From: Rhizobium sp. AAP43
Lineage (GTDB): Bacteria > Pseudomonadota > Alphaproteobacteria > Rhizobiales > Rhizobiaceae
DNA length: 64,000 nucleotides
Direction of reading: 5' to 3'
Assembly (NCBI RefSeq): GCF_001296045.1
Contig: NZ_LJHS01000007.1
Coordinates: 62,001-126,000, forward strand
The position numbers were made by a program, and so were the translations under genes. The notes beneath the pieces were generated by a model that had not been told where the DNA came from, made no database searches, and saw nothing but the letters and a program-made list of their open reading frames with translations. This document shows positions 1 to 8,483 of the stretch, piece after piece; position 1 is the first letter of the stretch, and every line of letters begins with the position of its first letter.

Positions 1-534
1 CGCAAGAAGCTCGGCATCACGGTCGCCGACATGGCCGCCGCCACCGGCATGTCCGTCGGCATGCTGTCGAAGATCGAAAACGGCAACATTTCGCCTTCGC
101 TGACAACCCTTCAGGCATTGTCCAAAGCGCTTGGCGTGCCGATCACCGCCTTCTTTCGGGGCTTTGAGGAACCGCGTAGCGCAAGCTTCGTCAAGGCCGG
201 GGAAGGCGTGCATCTGGAGCGTCGGGGAACTCGTGCCGGCCACCACTACAGTCTGCTCGGTCATATCGAGAACAACACATCAGGCGTCATCGTCGAACCC
301 TATCTGATCACGCTGAACGCCTCCTCCGATGTCTTTCCGACGTTCCAGCACGAAGGCATGGAGTTCCTCTACATGCTGGAGGGCGAGGTGGTTTATCGCC
401 ATGGTGATAGCCTCTACCGCATGGAAGCCGGCGACAGCCTGTTCTTCGATGCCGATGCGCCGCACGGCCCGGAAGAACTGGTCAAATTGCCGGCGCGCTA
501 CCTGTCCATCATCTCCTATCCGCAGCAACAATAG
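1..534 (+). CDS. XRE-family regulator with C-terminal cupin domain (5' end missing)
   Basis: The reading frame is open from the first base, so the gene starts outside the window and 177 codons are visible. Residues 5-45 form a helix-turn-helix (ATGMSVGMLSKIENGNISPS), typical of XRE repressors. Residues 75-175 form a cupin barrel (FPTFQHEGMEFLYMLEGEV, then AGDSLFFDADAPHG). XRE-cupin proteins usually bind a small molecule in the barrel and control the neighbouring catabolic genes. It lies 90 bp before the glxBCD set in the same direction, so control of that operon is the natural inference. The ligand is unknown. Confidence 0.9.
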   Translation, partial: RKKLGITVADMAAATGMSVGMLSKIENGNISPSLTTLQALSKALGVPITAFFRGFEEPRSASFVKAGEGVHLERRGTRAGHHYSLLGHIENNTSGVIVEPYLITLNASSDVFPTFQHEGMEFLYMLEGEVVYRHGDSLYRMEAGDSLFFDADAPHGPEELVKLPARYLSIISYPQQQ

Positions 535-624
535 TTGCCTAAAAAGAAAAAAATATTCCTAAGGATTGATTTTGCTAACGCCCACTGCTAGGTCTGTCTC
601 CAACGAAAAATGGAGATCACGGCC

Positions 625-1530
625 ATGTGCGGCATTGTGGGTTTGTTCCTGAAAGACAAGACGCTGGAGCCCCGTCTAGGGGATCTGCTGTCGGATATGC
701 TGATCACCATGACCGATCGTGGACCGGATTCCGCCGGTATCGCGATCTATGGCGGCACGACCGACGGCAAGGCCAAGGTGACGATCCAGTCTGCCGATCC
801 GGCCAGCGATTTCCCGGGCCTCGACGCAGATCTGGCGAAAGCCGGCATTGACGCTGCCGTCACGATCAAAAGCACCCATGCGGTCATCGAGATCGCAGCG
901 TCCCGGCTTGGCGAAATCCGCGCAATCCTGAGCGATATCCGTCCCAACACCCGCATCATGGGTTCGGGCGAAAGCGTCGAGATCTTCAAGGAAATCGGCC
1001 TGCCGAAGGATGTGGTCAGGCGCTTCGACGTCCGCTCTATGGGCGGCACGCATGGCATTGGCCACACCCGTATGGCCACCGAAAGCGCCGTCACCACGCT
1101 CGGCGCCCACCCCTTCTCGACAGGGGCGGACCAGTGCCTAGTCCACAACGGCTCGCTGTCGAACCACAACAATCTGCGCCGTGAACTCATCCGTGAAGGC
1201 ATGAGCTTCGAGACCCAGAACGACAGTGAAGTCGCCGCCGCCTATCTCACGGCGGAGATGGCCAAGGGCAAGGACCTCGGTGAGGCGCTGACCGGCGCGC
1301 TCGACGATCTCGACGGCTTCTTCACCTTCGTCGTCGGCACAAAGTCGGGCTTCGGCGTTGTGCGCGATCCGATCGCCTGCAAACCGGCCGTCATGGCCGA
1401 GACCGATCAGTATGTCGCCTTCGGCTCGGAATACCGTGCGCTGGTCAATCTGCCGGGCATCGAGACCGCCCGCGTCTGGGAGCCGGAACCGGCAACCGTC
1501 TACTTCTGGGATCACGACAAGGCCGCTTGA
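625..1530 (+). CDS. glxB: Class II glutamine amidotransferase, GlxB / N-methylglutamate synthase subunit A-like
   Basis: A 301-residue Ntn-type glutamine amidotransferase beginning Met-Cys-Gly-Ile-Val; Cys2 is the catalytic nucleophile and must become the N terminus. An in-frame ATG exists at 610, but the start at 625 is preferred because it exposes Cys2 and has GGAG at 612-615. GGTHGIGHTRMATES and LVHNGSLSNH are glutamine-pocket motifs. With the next two genes it makes a three-part enzyme equal to a dissected glutamate synthase. Such sets are called glxBCD in rhizobia and mgsABC in methylamine users, where they form N-methylglutamate. A short palindrome TCCTAAGGA at 557-565 upstream could be the site of the XRE-cupin protein. 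Confidence 0.88.
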   Translation: MCGIVGLFLKDKTLEPRLGDLLSDMLITMTDRGPDSAGIAIYGGTTDGKAKVTIQSADPASDFPGLDADLAKAGIDAAVTIKSTHAVIEIAASRLGEIRAILSDIRPNTRIMGSGESVEIFKEIGLPKDVVRRFDVRSMGGTHGIGHTRMATESAVTTLGAHPFSTGADQCLVHNGSLSNHNNLRRELIREGMSFETQNDSEVAAAYLTAEMAKGKDLGEALTGALDDLDGFFTFVVGTKSGFGVVRDPIACKPAVMAETDQYVAFGSEYRALVNLPGIETARVWEPEPATVYFWDHDKAA

Positions 1531-1563
1531 AGCCTCGCCTCACACGACACGAAAGTTTGCTCC

Positions 1564-2250
1564 ATGCCTGTTTTCGATCTTTCTCAGACGCCGCTGCGTG
1601 ACCTGAACAGCGCTCTTCACGCGCTCAGCGCCGGCGCCAATGATACTGCCTTCGAAGTCGTCAACCCGCGCGGCAGCCATGCCGTCGCCGTCGGCATCGA
1701 CGCCCCCGTCACCGTCGAGGTCAAAGGTTCCGTCGGCTATTACTGTGCCGGCATGAACGACGGCGGCACCGTCACGGTCCATGGTTCCGCCGGACCGGGT
1801 GTTGCTGAAAACATGATGTCTGGCACCGTGATCATCGAAGGCGACGCTTCGCAATATGCCGGCGCCACTGGTCGTGGCGGGCTGCTCGTCATCAAGGGTA
1901 ACGCCGCCTCGCGTTGCGGCATCTCGATGAAGGGCATCGATATCGTCGTCAAAGGCTCGATTGGCCATATGTCGGCCTTCATGGGCCAGTCCGGTCACCT
2001 CGTTGTCTGTGGCGACGCCGGCGAAGCGCTCGGTGACAGTCTCTATGAGGCAAAGCTCTTCGTGCGCGGCACGGTGAAGAGCCTCGGCGCCGACTGCATA
2101 GAGAAGGAGCTGCGACCCGAACACCTCGAAAAGCTCGCCGAGCTTTTGGCAAAGGCCGGCATCACGGACGTGAAGCCGGAAGAGTTCAAGCGCTACGGTT
2201 CGGCCCGCAAGCTCTACAATTTCAATATCGACAACGCTGACGCGTACTGA
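1564..2250 (+). CDS. glxC: GXGXG-domain protein, GlxC / N-methylglutamate synthase subunit B-like
   Basis: A 228-residue protein made almost wholly of the right-handed beta-helix found at the C terminus of glutamate synthase large subunits. Repeating Gly-rich strands are visible (VEVKGSVGYYCAGMNDGGT, GPGVAENMMSGTVIIEG, GRGGLLVIKGNAASRCG). This domain is structural and has no catalytic site of its own. It lies between the amidotransferase and the FMN subunit, 33 bp after the first and 14 bp before the second, so the three are surely cotranscribed and probably form one complex. Confidence 0.88.
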   Translation: MPVFDLSQTPLRDLNSALHALSAGANDTAFEVVNPRGSHAVAVGIDAPVTVEVKGSVGYYCAGMNDGGTVTVHGSAGPGVAENMMSGTVIIEGDASQYAGATGRGGLLVIKGNAASRCGISMKGIDIVVKGSIGHMSAFMGQSGHLVVCGDAGEALGDSLYEAKLFVRGTVKSLGADCIEKELRPEHLEKLAELLAKAGITDVKPEEFKRYGSARKLYNFNIDNADAY

Positions 2251-2264
2251 GGCGAGGAACAGCC

Positions 2265-3593
2265 ATGAGCTACCACAACCCTTTCACCCCGCCGCGCAAG
2301 TCCGCAACCTTCGACGATTACACGCTGGCCGAAATCCGCCGCGCAGCCGCTACCGGCATCTATGACATCAGAGGCGCCGGCACCAAGCGCAAGGTCCCGC
2401 ATTTCGACGACCTGCTCTTCCTCGGTGCGTCGATCTCGCGTTATCCGCTCGAAGGCTATCGCGAGAAATGCGACACGTCCGTGGTGCTCGGTACCCGCTT
2501 TGCCAAGAAGCCTATCTACCTGAAGACCCCGATCACCATTGCCGGCATGTCCTTCGGCGCTCTCTCCGGCAATGCCAAGGAAGCGCTCGGCCGCGGCGCC
2601 ACACTTGCCGGCACATCGACCACCACAGGCGACGGCGGCATGACCGACGAGGAGCGTGGCCACAGCCAGACGCTGGTCTATCAGTATCTCCCCTCGCGCT
2701 ACGGCATGAACCCGAAAGACCTGCGTCGTGCCGACGCGATCGAAGTGGTGGTTGGCCAGGGTGCCAAGCCCGGCGGCGGCGGCATGCTGCTTGGCCAGAA
2801 AATCTCCGACCGCGTCGCCAACATGCGCAATCTGCCCAAGGGCATCGATCAGCGCTCCGCCTGCCGCCACCCGGACTGGACCGGTCCGGACGATCTCGAA
2901 ATCAAGATCCTCGAATTGCGCGAGATCACCGACTGGGAAAAGCCGATCTATGTGAAGGTCGGTGGTGCCCGCCCGTACTATGATACGGCCCTTGCCGTGA
3001 AAGCCGGTGCCGATGTCGTTGTGCTCGACGGCATGCAGGGCGGGACGGCCGCCACCCAGGACGTCTTCATCGAGAATGTCGGCATGCCAACGCTCGCCTG
3101 CATCCGTCCTGCCGTGCAGGCGCTGCAGGATCTCGGCATGCATCGCAAGGTGCAACTGATCATCTCTGGCGGCATCCGCTCCGGTGCCGATGTGGCGAAA
3201 GCCCTGGCACTGGGCGCCGATGCGGTGGCGATCGGCACGGCAGCGCTCGTTGCCATCGGCGACAATGACCCGAAGTGGGAAGAGGAATATCAGAAGCTCG
3301 GCACCACGGCCGGCGCCTATGACGACTGGCATGAAGGCAAGGACCCAGCCGGCATCACCACCCAGGATCCGGAACTCGCCGCCCGCCTCGATCCGGTGGC
3401 TGCCGGTCGTCGGCTTGCCAACTACCTGAAGGTCATGACGCTGGAAGCCCAGACGATTGCGCGCGCCTGCGGCAAGAACAAGCTGACCAATCTCGAGCCG
3501 GAAGATCTCTGCGCGCTCACCATGGAAGCTGCCGCCATGGCGCAAGTGCCGCTCGCCGGCACCAGCTGGTATCCCGGCAAGGGAGGTTTCTAA
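2265..3593 (+). CDS. glxD: Glutamate-synthase-like FMN subunit, GlxD / N-methylglutamate synthase subunit C-like
   Basis: A 442-residue FMN-binding TIM barrel of the glutamate synthase central-domain family. Diagnostic stretches include ITIAGMSFGALSGNAKEALG, VGQGAKPGGGGMLLGQKIS, VLDGMQGGTAATQDVF and ISGGIRSGADVAKALALGADAVAIGTA (phosphate and FMN loops). It would use ammonia or methylamine released or supplied through the amidotransferase partner and transfer it to 2-oxoglutarate. The gene ends just before a strong hairpin at 3601-3634. The specific substrate cannot be told from sequence alone; the following glutamine-synthetase-like gene favours the N-methylglutamate reading. Confidence 0.88.
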   Translation: MSYHNPFTPPRKSATFDDYTLAEIRRAAATGIYDIRGAGTKRKVPHFDDLLFLGASISRYPLEGYREKCDTSVVLGTRFAKKPIYLKTPITIAGMSFGALSGNAKEALGRGATLAGTSTTTGDGGMTDEERGHSQTLVYQYLPSRYGMNPKDLRRADAIEVVVGQGAKPGGGGMLLGQKISDRVANMRNLPKGIDQRSACRHPDWTGPDDLEIKILELREITDWEKPIYVKVGGARPYYDTALAVKAGADVVVLDGMQGGTAATQDVFIENVGMPTLACIRPAVQALQDLGMHRKVQLIISGGIRSGADVAKALALGADAVAIGTAALVAIGDNDPKWEEEYQKLGTTAGAYDDWHEGKDPAGITTQDPELAARLDPVAAGRRLANYLKVMTLEAQTIARACGKNKLTNLEPEDLCALTMEAAAMAQVPLAGTSWYPGKGGF

Positions 3594-3600
3594 CACCCTG

Positions 3601-3634
3601 ATGGCCGCATCCGACCTCCCACGGATGCGGCCAT
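3601..3634 (+). terminator. Strong hairpin between glxD and the glutamine synthetase gene
   Basis: A perfect 13-bp inverted repeat (ATGGCCGCATCCG / CGGATGCGGCCAT) with an 8-nt loop is followed by TTCCTTTC. It stands 7 bp after the glxD stop and 47 bp before the next start. It could terminate, attenuate or protect the upstream transcript, allowing glxBCD and the next gene to be made in different amounts. Confidence 0.75.
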
Positions 3635-3680
3635 TTCCTTTCAACCAATGTGTCTCAATCCATAAAAACAGGGGAACGAC

Positions 3681-4988
3681 GTGACACAGGATCTTGCAAG
3701 CTTCGCCGCCGAGCGCGGCATCAAATATTTCATGATCAGCTATACCGACCTCTTTGGCGCCCAGCGCGCCAAGCTGGTGCCGGCAGAAGCGATCGCCGAC
3801 ATGCAGAAGGATGGTGCGGGCTTTGCCGGCTTCGCAACCTGGCTCGATCTGACACCGGCCCATCCCGATCTTTTCGCCATTCCCGACGCCTCCTCGGTCA
3901 TCCAGCTTCCCTGGAAGAAGGATGTCGCCTGGGTCGCCGCCGACTGCGTGATGGAAGACAAGCCCGTCGAACAGGCACCGCGCGTGGTGCTTAAGCGGCT
4001 GGTCGCGGAAGCCGCAGAGCTGGGCCTCAGGGTCAAGACCGGCGTCGAGCCGGAATTCTTCCTGATCTCGGCTGATGGCGAAAAGATCTCGGATGAATTC
4101 GATACGGCCGAAAAGCCCTGCTACGACCAGCAGGCTCTGATGCGCCGCTACGATGTCATCGCCGAGATCTGCGACTACATGCTGGAACTGGGCTGGAAGC
4201 CCTACCAGAACGACCATGAAGACGCCAACGGCCAGTTCGAGATGAACTGGGAGTATGACGATGCGCTTGTCACGGCTGACAAGCATTCCTTCTTCAAGTT
4301 CATGGTGAAATCCGTCACCGAAAAGCATGGGCTGCGCGCCACCTTCATGCCGAAACCCTTCAAGGGCCTGACCGGCAATGGCTGCCATGCGCATATTTCG
4401 GTCTGGGATACGGACGGCAAGTTCAATGCCTTTGCCGACAAGGCCATGCCCTTCGGTCTCTCGGCCAAGGGCAAGACCTTCCTCGGCGGCATCATGAAAC
4501 ATGCCTCGGCGCTCGCTGCTATCACCAATCCGACGGTCAATTCCTACAAGCGCATCAACGCGCCGCGCACGGTCTCCGGGGCCACCTGGGCACCGAACAC
4601 TGTCACCTGGACGGGCAACAACCGCACCCACATGGTCCGTGTGCCCGGTCCCGGCCGCTTCGAACTGCGCCTGCCGGACGGCGCGGTGAACCCGTACCTG
4701 TTGCAGGCGATCATCATTGCAGCCGGCTTGAGCGGCTTGAAGTGTGATGCCGATCCGGGTCCGCACCACGATATCGACATGTACCGCGACGGGCATCTGA
4801 TCAAGGATGCGCCGAAGCTGCCGCTCAACCTGCTCGATGCGCTGCGCGCCTATGAGGAAGACAAGGGCCTGCAGGCAGCCCTCGGCACTGAATTCTCCGC
4901 CGCCTATCTCAAGCTGAAGCACGGCGAGTGGAATACCTATTGCTCGCAGTTTACCGCCTGGGAGCACCAGACGACGCTCGACGTCTGA
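3681..4988 (+). CDS. glnT: Type III glutamine synthetase / gamma-glutamylmethylamide synthetase homologue
   Basis: A 435-residue glutamine synthetase family enzyme, the length of rhizobial GlnT and of GmaS. Visible motifs are the metal-binding VEPEFFL, FEMNWEYDDA, the ammonium-site region NGCHAHISVWD, the ATP-site NPTVNSYKRINAPRT, and RVPGPGRFELRLPDGAVNPY. GmaS joins methylamine to glutamate using ATP; GlnT uses ammonia. The glxBCD (mgsABC-like) neighbours and purU downstream suit the methylamine reading, in which this enzyme and the synthase act in series. The N-methylglutamate dehydrogenase genes that would complete the route are not in the window. The name glnT is the rhizobial family label, not proof of substrate. 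Confidence 0.85.
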   Translation: MTQDLASFAAERGIKYFMISYTDLFGAQRAKLVPAEAIADMQKDGAGFAGFATWLDLTPAHPDLFAIPDASSVIQLPWKKDVAWVAADCVMEDKPVEQAPRVVLKRLVAEAAELGLRVKTGVEPEFFLISADGEKISDEFDTAEKPCYDQQALMRRYDVIAEICDYMLELGWKPYQNDHEDANGQFEMNWEYDDALVTADKHSFFKFMVKSVTEKHGLRATFMPKPFKGLTGNGCHAHISVWDTDGKFNAFADKAMPFGLSAKGKTFLGGIMKHASALAAITNPTVNSYKRINAPRTVSGATWAPNTVTWTGNNRTHMVRVPGPGRFELRLPDGAVNPYLLQAIIIAAGLSGLKCDADPGPHHDIDMYRDGHLIKDAPKLPLNLLDALRAYEEDKGLQAALGTEFSAAYLKLKHGEWNTYCSQFTAWEHQTTLDV

Positions 4989-5004
4989 CATCGTTGAAAG
5001 ATCC

Positions 5005-5037
5005 GCAGATGTCTCGGTTCCGATCCGAGGCATCTGC
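5005..5037 (+). terminator. Hairpin after the glutamine synthetase gene
   Basis: Arms GCAGATGTCTCGG and CCGAGGCATCTGC pair over 13 positions with one G-U pair and a 7-nt loop. No T run follows, so it may be a Rho-independent-like attenuator or an mRNA-stabilising hairpin before purU. Confidence 0.6.
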
Positions 5038-5130
5038 ACCCTCTCGCCATCATTCCCGTTGCAGATCCGCGCCACACCGGCGAGGATGGCGGCGCAACAC
5101 CGACCTATGCCCAGACCGGAGCCTGAACCG

Positions 5131-6012
5131 ATGAAACACGTCCTGACCGTATCCTGCAAGTCGACCCGCGGCATCGTCGCCGCGATCACGGGCCTGCTTG
5201 CAGAGAAGGGCTGTTACATCGTCGACTCATCACAGTTCGACGATCTCGACACTGGCCTGTTTTTCATGCGGCTCAGCTTCATCATCCAGGATGGCGCGAC
5301 GATCGACGAGATCGTGGCCGGGCTTGAGCCGGTGAAAAAGAGATTCGGCATGACCGCCGAATTCCATGACGGCGATGCCAAGATGAAGGTGCTGTTGATG
5401 GTCTCGCGCTTCGGCCATTGCCTGAACGACCTTCTCTATCGCTGGAAGATCGGCGCGCTTCCGATCGACATTGTCGGCGTTGTCTCCAACCACTTCGATT
5501 ACCAGAAGGTCGTCGTCAACCACGACATCCCCTTCCACCACATCAAGGTGACCAAGGACAACAAGCCTCAGGCCGAGGCGCAACTCCTCGATCTGGTCGA
5601 ACAGACCGGCACCGAGCTCATCGTTCTCGCCCGCTACATGCAGGTGCTCTCAGACAGTCTGTGCCGGAAAATGTCGGGCAAGATCATCAACATCCACCAC
5701 TCGTTTCTGCCGAGCTTCAAGGGCGCGAACCCCTACAAGCAGGCCTATGAGCGCGGCGTGAAGCTGATCGGGGCGACGGCCCATTACGTCACCGCCGATC
5801 TCGACGAAGGCCCGATCATCGAGCAGGACACCGTGCGCGTGACCCATGCCCAGTCGCCGGAGGATTACGTCTCGATGGGTCGCGACGTGGAAGCCCAGGT
5901 TCTGGCCCGCGCCATCCACGCCCATATCCACCACCGCACCTTCATCAACGGCAACCGCACCATCGTCTTCCCGCCGAGCCCGGGCTCTTACGCCTCCGAG
6001 CGCATGGGGTGA
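5131..6012 (+). CDS. purU: Formyltetrahydrofolate deformylase PurU
   Basis: A 293-residue enzyme that hydrolyses 10-formyltetrahydrofolate to formate and tetrahydrofolate. Residues 1-80 are an ACT regulatory domain (HVLTVSCKSTRGIVAAITG). Residues 85-290 are a formyltransferase fold with the catalytic Asn-His-Asp set in NIHHSFLPSFKGANPYKQAY, GATAHYV and DLDEGPIIEQD. An in-frame ATG at 5059 exists, but the family begins at the Met of MKHVLTV at 5131. Next to a methylamine-type module it would drain one-carbon units as formate; in the absence of that pathway it balances folate pools. Confidence 0.93.
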   Translation: MKHVLTVSCKSTRGIVAAITGLLAEKGCYIVDSSQFDDLDTGLFFMRLSFIIQDGATIDEIVAGLEPVKKRFGMTAEFHDGDAKMKVLLMVSRFGHCLNDLLYRWKIGALPIDIVGVVSNHFDYQKVVVNHDIPFHHIKVTKDNKPQAEAQLLDLVEQTGTELIVLARYMQVLSDSLCRKMSGKIINIHHSFLPSFKGANPYKQAYERGVKLIGATAHYVTADLDEGPIIEQDTVRVTHAQSPEDYVSMGRDVEAQVLARAIHAHIHHRTFINGNRTIVFPPSPGSYASERMG

Positions 6013-6165
6013 GCACAAAGCGGGTTCGGTTTGCGTGACCAGTTTCGGGCGTTTCGCTCACTGGATTTTCGTCGGCGTTCCCATCGCCACTATTACAATT
6101 CTCAGATTTCATCTGGCTGTCACGAGCCGGTGGCAAGGCGATCTCGAACGAACGAGAGTTGTGCC

Positions 6166-7263
6166 GTGCCCCGTCTGACCCTGAATACAATCACCAAACA
6201 CTTCGCCAACTTCCAGGCGCTGCACGATGTGAGCCTGTCTGTCCCGGATGGTGCATTCCTGGCGCTGCTTGGACCTTCAGGCTGTGGAAAGACAACACTG
6301 CTTCGAATGATTGCCGGGCTCGATGTGCCGGATCGCGGCGAGATCCGCTTCGATGATACTGTTGTTGCAGGGCCGTCCGCATTCATTCCGCCGGAACAGC
6401 GCGAGGTCGGGATGGTGTTCCAGTCCTATGCGCTCTGGCCGACCATGACAGTCAGGGGAAATATCGAATTTGGTCTCAAGGTCGCTGGTCTCTCATCGCG
6501 TGAGCGTAACGCCCGGATCGAGGAGGTTCTCGAGGTTGTCGGTCTGAGGGGGTTCGGAAGTCGCCGACCGCATGAACTCTCGGGCGGCCAGCGTCAGCGG
6601 GTGGCGCTGGCGCGATCTCTTGCAATGCGGCCAAAGCTCATTCTGCTCGATGAACCGCTCGCCAATCTCGACGCACATCTGCGCGAGACCATGCTCGCCG
6701 AGTTTCGCCGCATCCACAGCCTGACGGGGGCGACCTTCGTCTTCGTCACCCACGACCAGGATGAGGCTATGGCTGTTGCGACCCATGTCGCGGTGATGGA
6801 TCGTGGCAAGCTGGAACAGATGGGGACGCCTGAAGACCTCTATTTGAGACCTGCCACGCCGATGGTGGCACGGTTCATAGGCCGCGGCCGCACATTGCCG
6901 GTCAACGTCCTACGCTCGCAGGGCGATCGAGTGGTCGTGCAACTTGGCGGGCATGTGCTTGAACTGCCGGGACAGGCGCGGGTTGGTCGCGGATGGCTCT
7001 GCATCCATGCGTCCGATCTTTCGCGCGTGGCTGAGGGCGGCCACCTGAAGACGGAGCTCGCAGGGCAAGTTTTCCAGAACGGCGCCTGGCTTAGTCACTG
7101 TGTGCCGACCGAAATCGATGGCGATATAGTCAGTCTCCCGCTGAAGGATAGGATAGCCCCGGGCACGCCAATTGACCTTGTCGTCAACAGCGGATGGGTG
7201 ATCGGACATGCTGATAAGGAATCTGCCTTGATGCCGGCAGGGGAGAATGTTGAGAGCGTTTGA
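6166..7263 (+). CDS. ABC importer ATP-binding protein, FbpC/AfuC type
   Basis: A 365-residue ATPase with Walker A GPSGCGKTT, Q loop VFQSYALWP, signature LSGGQRQR, Walker B LILLDEPLAN, switch His in FVTHDQDEA and a C-terminal TOBE-like domain. The start is placed at GTG 6166 (protein VPRLTLNTITKHF) with GAGAG just before; a longer frame opens at 6031 but its first 45 codons look non-coding. It energises the importer whose binding protein and permease follow after a 234-bp gap. Confidence 0.87.
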   Translation: MPRLTLNTITKHFANFQALHDVSLSVPDGAFLALLGPSGCGKTTLLRMIAGLDVPDRGEIRFDDTVVAGPSAFIPPEQREVGMVFQSYALWPTMTVRGNIEFGLKVAGLSSRERNARIEEVLEVVGLRGFGSRRPHELSGGQRQRVALARSLAMRPKLILLDEPLANLDAHLRETMLAEFRRIHSLTGATFVFVTHDQDEAMAVATHVAVMDRGKLEQMGTPEDLYLRPATPMVARFIGRGRTLPVNVLRSQGDRVVVQLGGHVLELPGQARVGRGWLCIHASDLSRVAEGGHLKTELAGQVFQNGAWLSHCVPTEIDGDIVSLPLKDRIAPGTPIDLVVNSGWVIGHADKESALMPAGENVESV

Positions 7264-7497
7264 TCCCCGGATCATGCTGTCCCGTAGCGACGGGCATGTC
7301 TACACAAGACGGATGTAACGCCTCCTCACCAAAGAGCCGGTGAATGTCACGGGACGATCATCAAACTGTAGTCTAGCCGTCATCGGTGCGCGTTAGGCGG
7401 AAGGGGCTGGGCCGCCGTAATCCGGCGTCGCATTTGCTTTCTTTCGTCTGGTCTCGGCCGCCCTACAGCGTTCCTAGACTTTTCCAACGAGGTTTCC

Positions 7498-8478
7498 ATG
7501 TCGTTCATCCGAATGCTTGTCGCCACCACCGTTCTTGCCGGTTTTGCTTTTCATGCTCAGGCAGAGGACACGATCACCGTCTACACGTCGCAGCCGCAGG
7601 ACCAGATGACGGATGTCATCAAGGCGTTTAACGTTGATCATCCGGAGATCAAGGTCGAGCTCTTCCGTTCCGGCACGACGGAAGTCATGGCCAAGCTGCA
7701 GGCTGAATATGCTGCCGGCAACAGCCCTGCCGATGTGATCCTGATCGCCGACACGGTCGCGATGACGCAGCTCAAGAATGATGACCGACTGCTCGCCTAT
7801 ACCGACGCGCCGGTCGAAGGCATCGATCCGAGCTTCTTCGATGCCGACAAGACATTCTTCGGGACGAAGGTCATAACCACCGGCATAGTCTATAACACTG
7901 ACCTGGTGAAAACCGCACCGACGAGCTGGAACGACCTCCTGGCTGCCGATACGGCGAAGAGCCTGATCATGCCGAGCCCGCTTTATTCGGGTGCCGCCGT
8001 TATCCACGTGGGCACGATGGCGCAGCAGCCTGAGTTCGGCTGGGCCTATTACGAGAAGCTGGCGGATGCCGGAGCCGTCGCCGGCCAGGGCAATGGGACA
8101 GTCATCGAGGCCGTTGCCCGCGGCGAAAAGGCCTACGGCATCATCATCGAATACATGGCGCTGAACGCCAAGAAGAAGGGCTCGCCTGTTGACTTCGTCT
8201 TTCCGGCCGAAGGCGTCAGCTCGATCACCCAGCCGGTTGCCGTGCTCAAGGGGTCGGACGCAGCCGAAGCGGCCAAGACATTCGTGGCCTGGCAGCTTTC
8301 CAAGCCCGCCCAGGCACAGGCAGCAGCGCAAGGCTACTTCCCGATCCTGCCGAGTGTTGCGCAGCCGGAAGGCTATCCGGCACTCACCACACTGAAAATT
8401 CTCCCCGCCGACAGCGCAGCCATGCTGAAGGCTGACACCGAAAACAAGGAAAAATTCGCCGAACTCTTCGGTGGCTGA
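7498..8478 (+). CDS. Periplasmic substrate-binding protein of an Fbp/Afu-type ABC importer
   Basis: A 326-residue binding protein with a Sec signal peptide (cleavage near AQA-ED, residue 22) and the family-1 ferric/2-aminoethylphosphonate/sugar-phosphate binding fold (TITVYTSQPQDQM at the mature N terminus, then GIVYNTDLV and PLYSGAA). In iron-binding FbpA two adjacent Tyr coordinate the metal in a motif after a GIINN-like strand; here the matching place reads GIIIEYMAL, with a single Tyr. So iron is not assured, and a phosphonate or sugar phosphate is equally possible. The 7264-7497 gap before it probably holds its own promoter. Confidence 0.82.
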   Translation: MSFIRMLVATTVLAGFAFHAQAEDTITVYTSQPQDQMTDVIKAFNVDHPEIKVELFRSGTTEVMAKLQAEYAAGNSPADVILIADTVAMTQLKNDDRLLAYTDAPVEGIDPSFFDADKTFFGTKVITTGIVYNTDLVKTAPTSWNDLLAADTAKSLIMPSPLYSGAAVIHVGTMAQQPEFGWAYYEKLADAGAVAGQGNGTVIEAVARGEKAYGIIIEYMALNAKKKGSPVDFVFPAEGVSSITQPVAVLKGSDAAEAAKTFVAWQLSKPAQAQAAAQGYFPILPSVAQPEGYPALTTLKILPADSAAMLKADTENKEKFAELFGG

Positions 8479-8483
8479 TCTCC

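Noticed and set aside
2214-5189. 991-codon open frame on the minus strand
   Set aside because: It is antisense to glxD and the glutamine synthetase gene, which have clear families and ribosome sites. Long antisense frames arise from codon bias in high-GC DNA.
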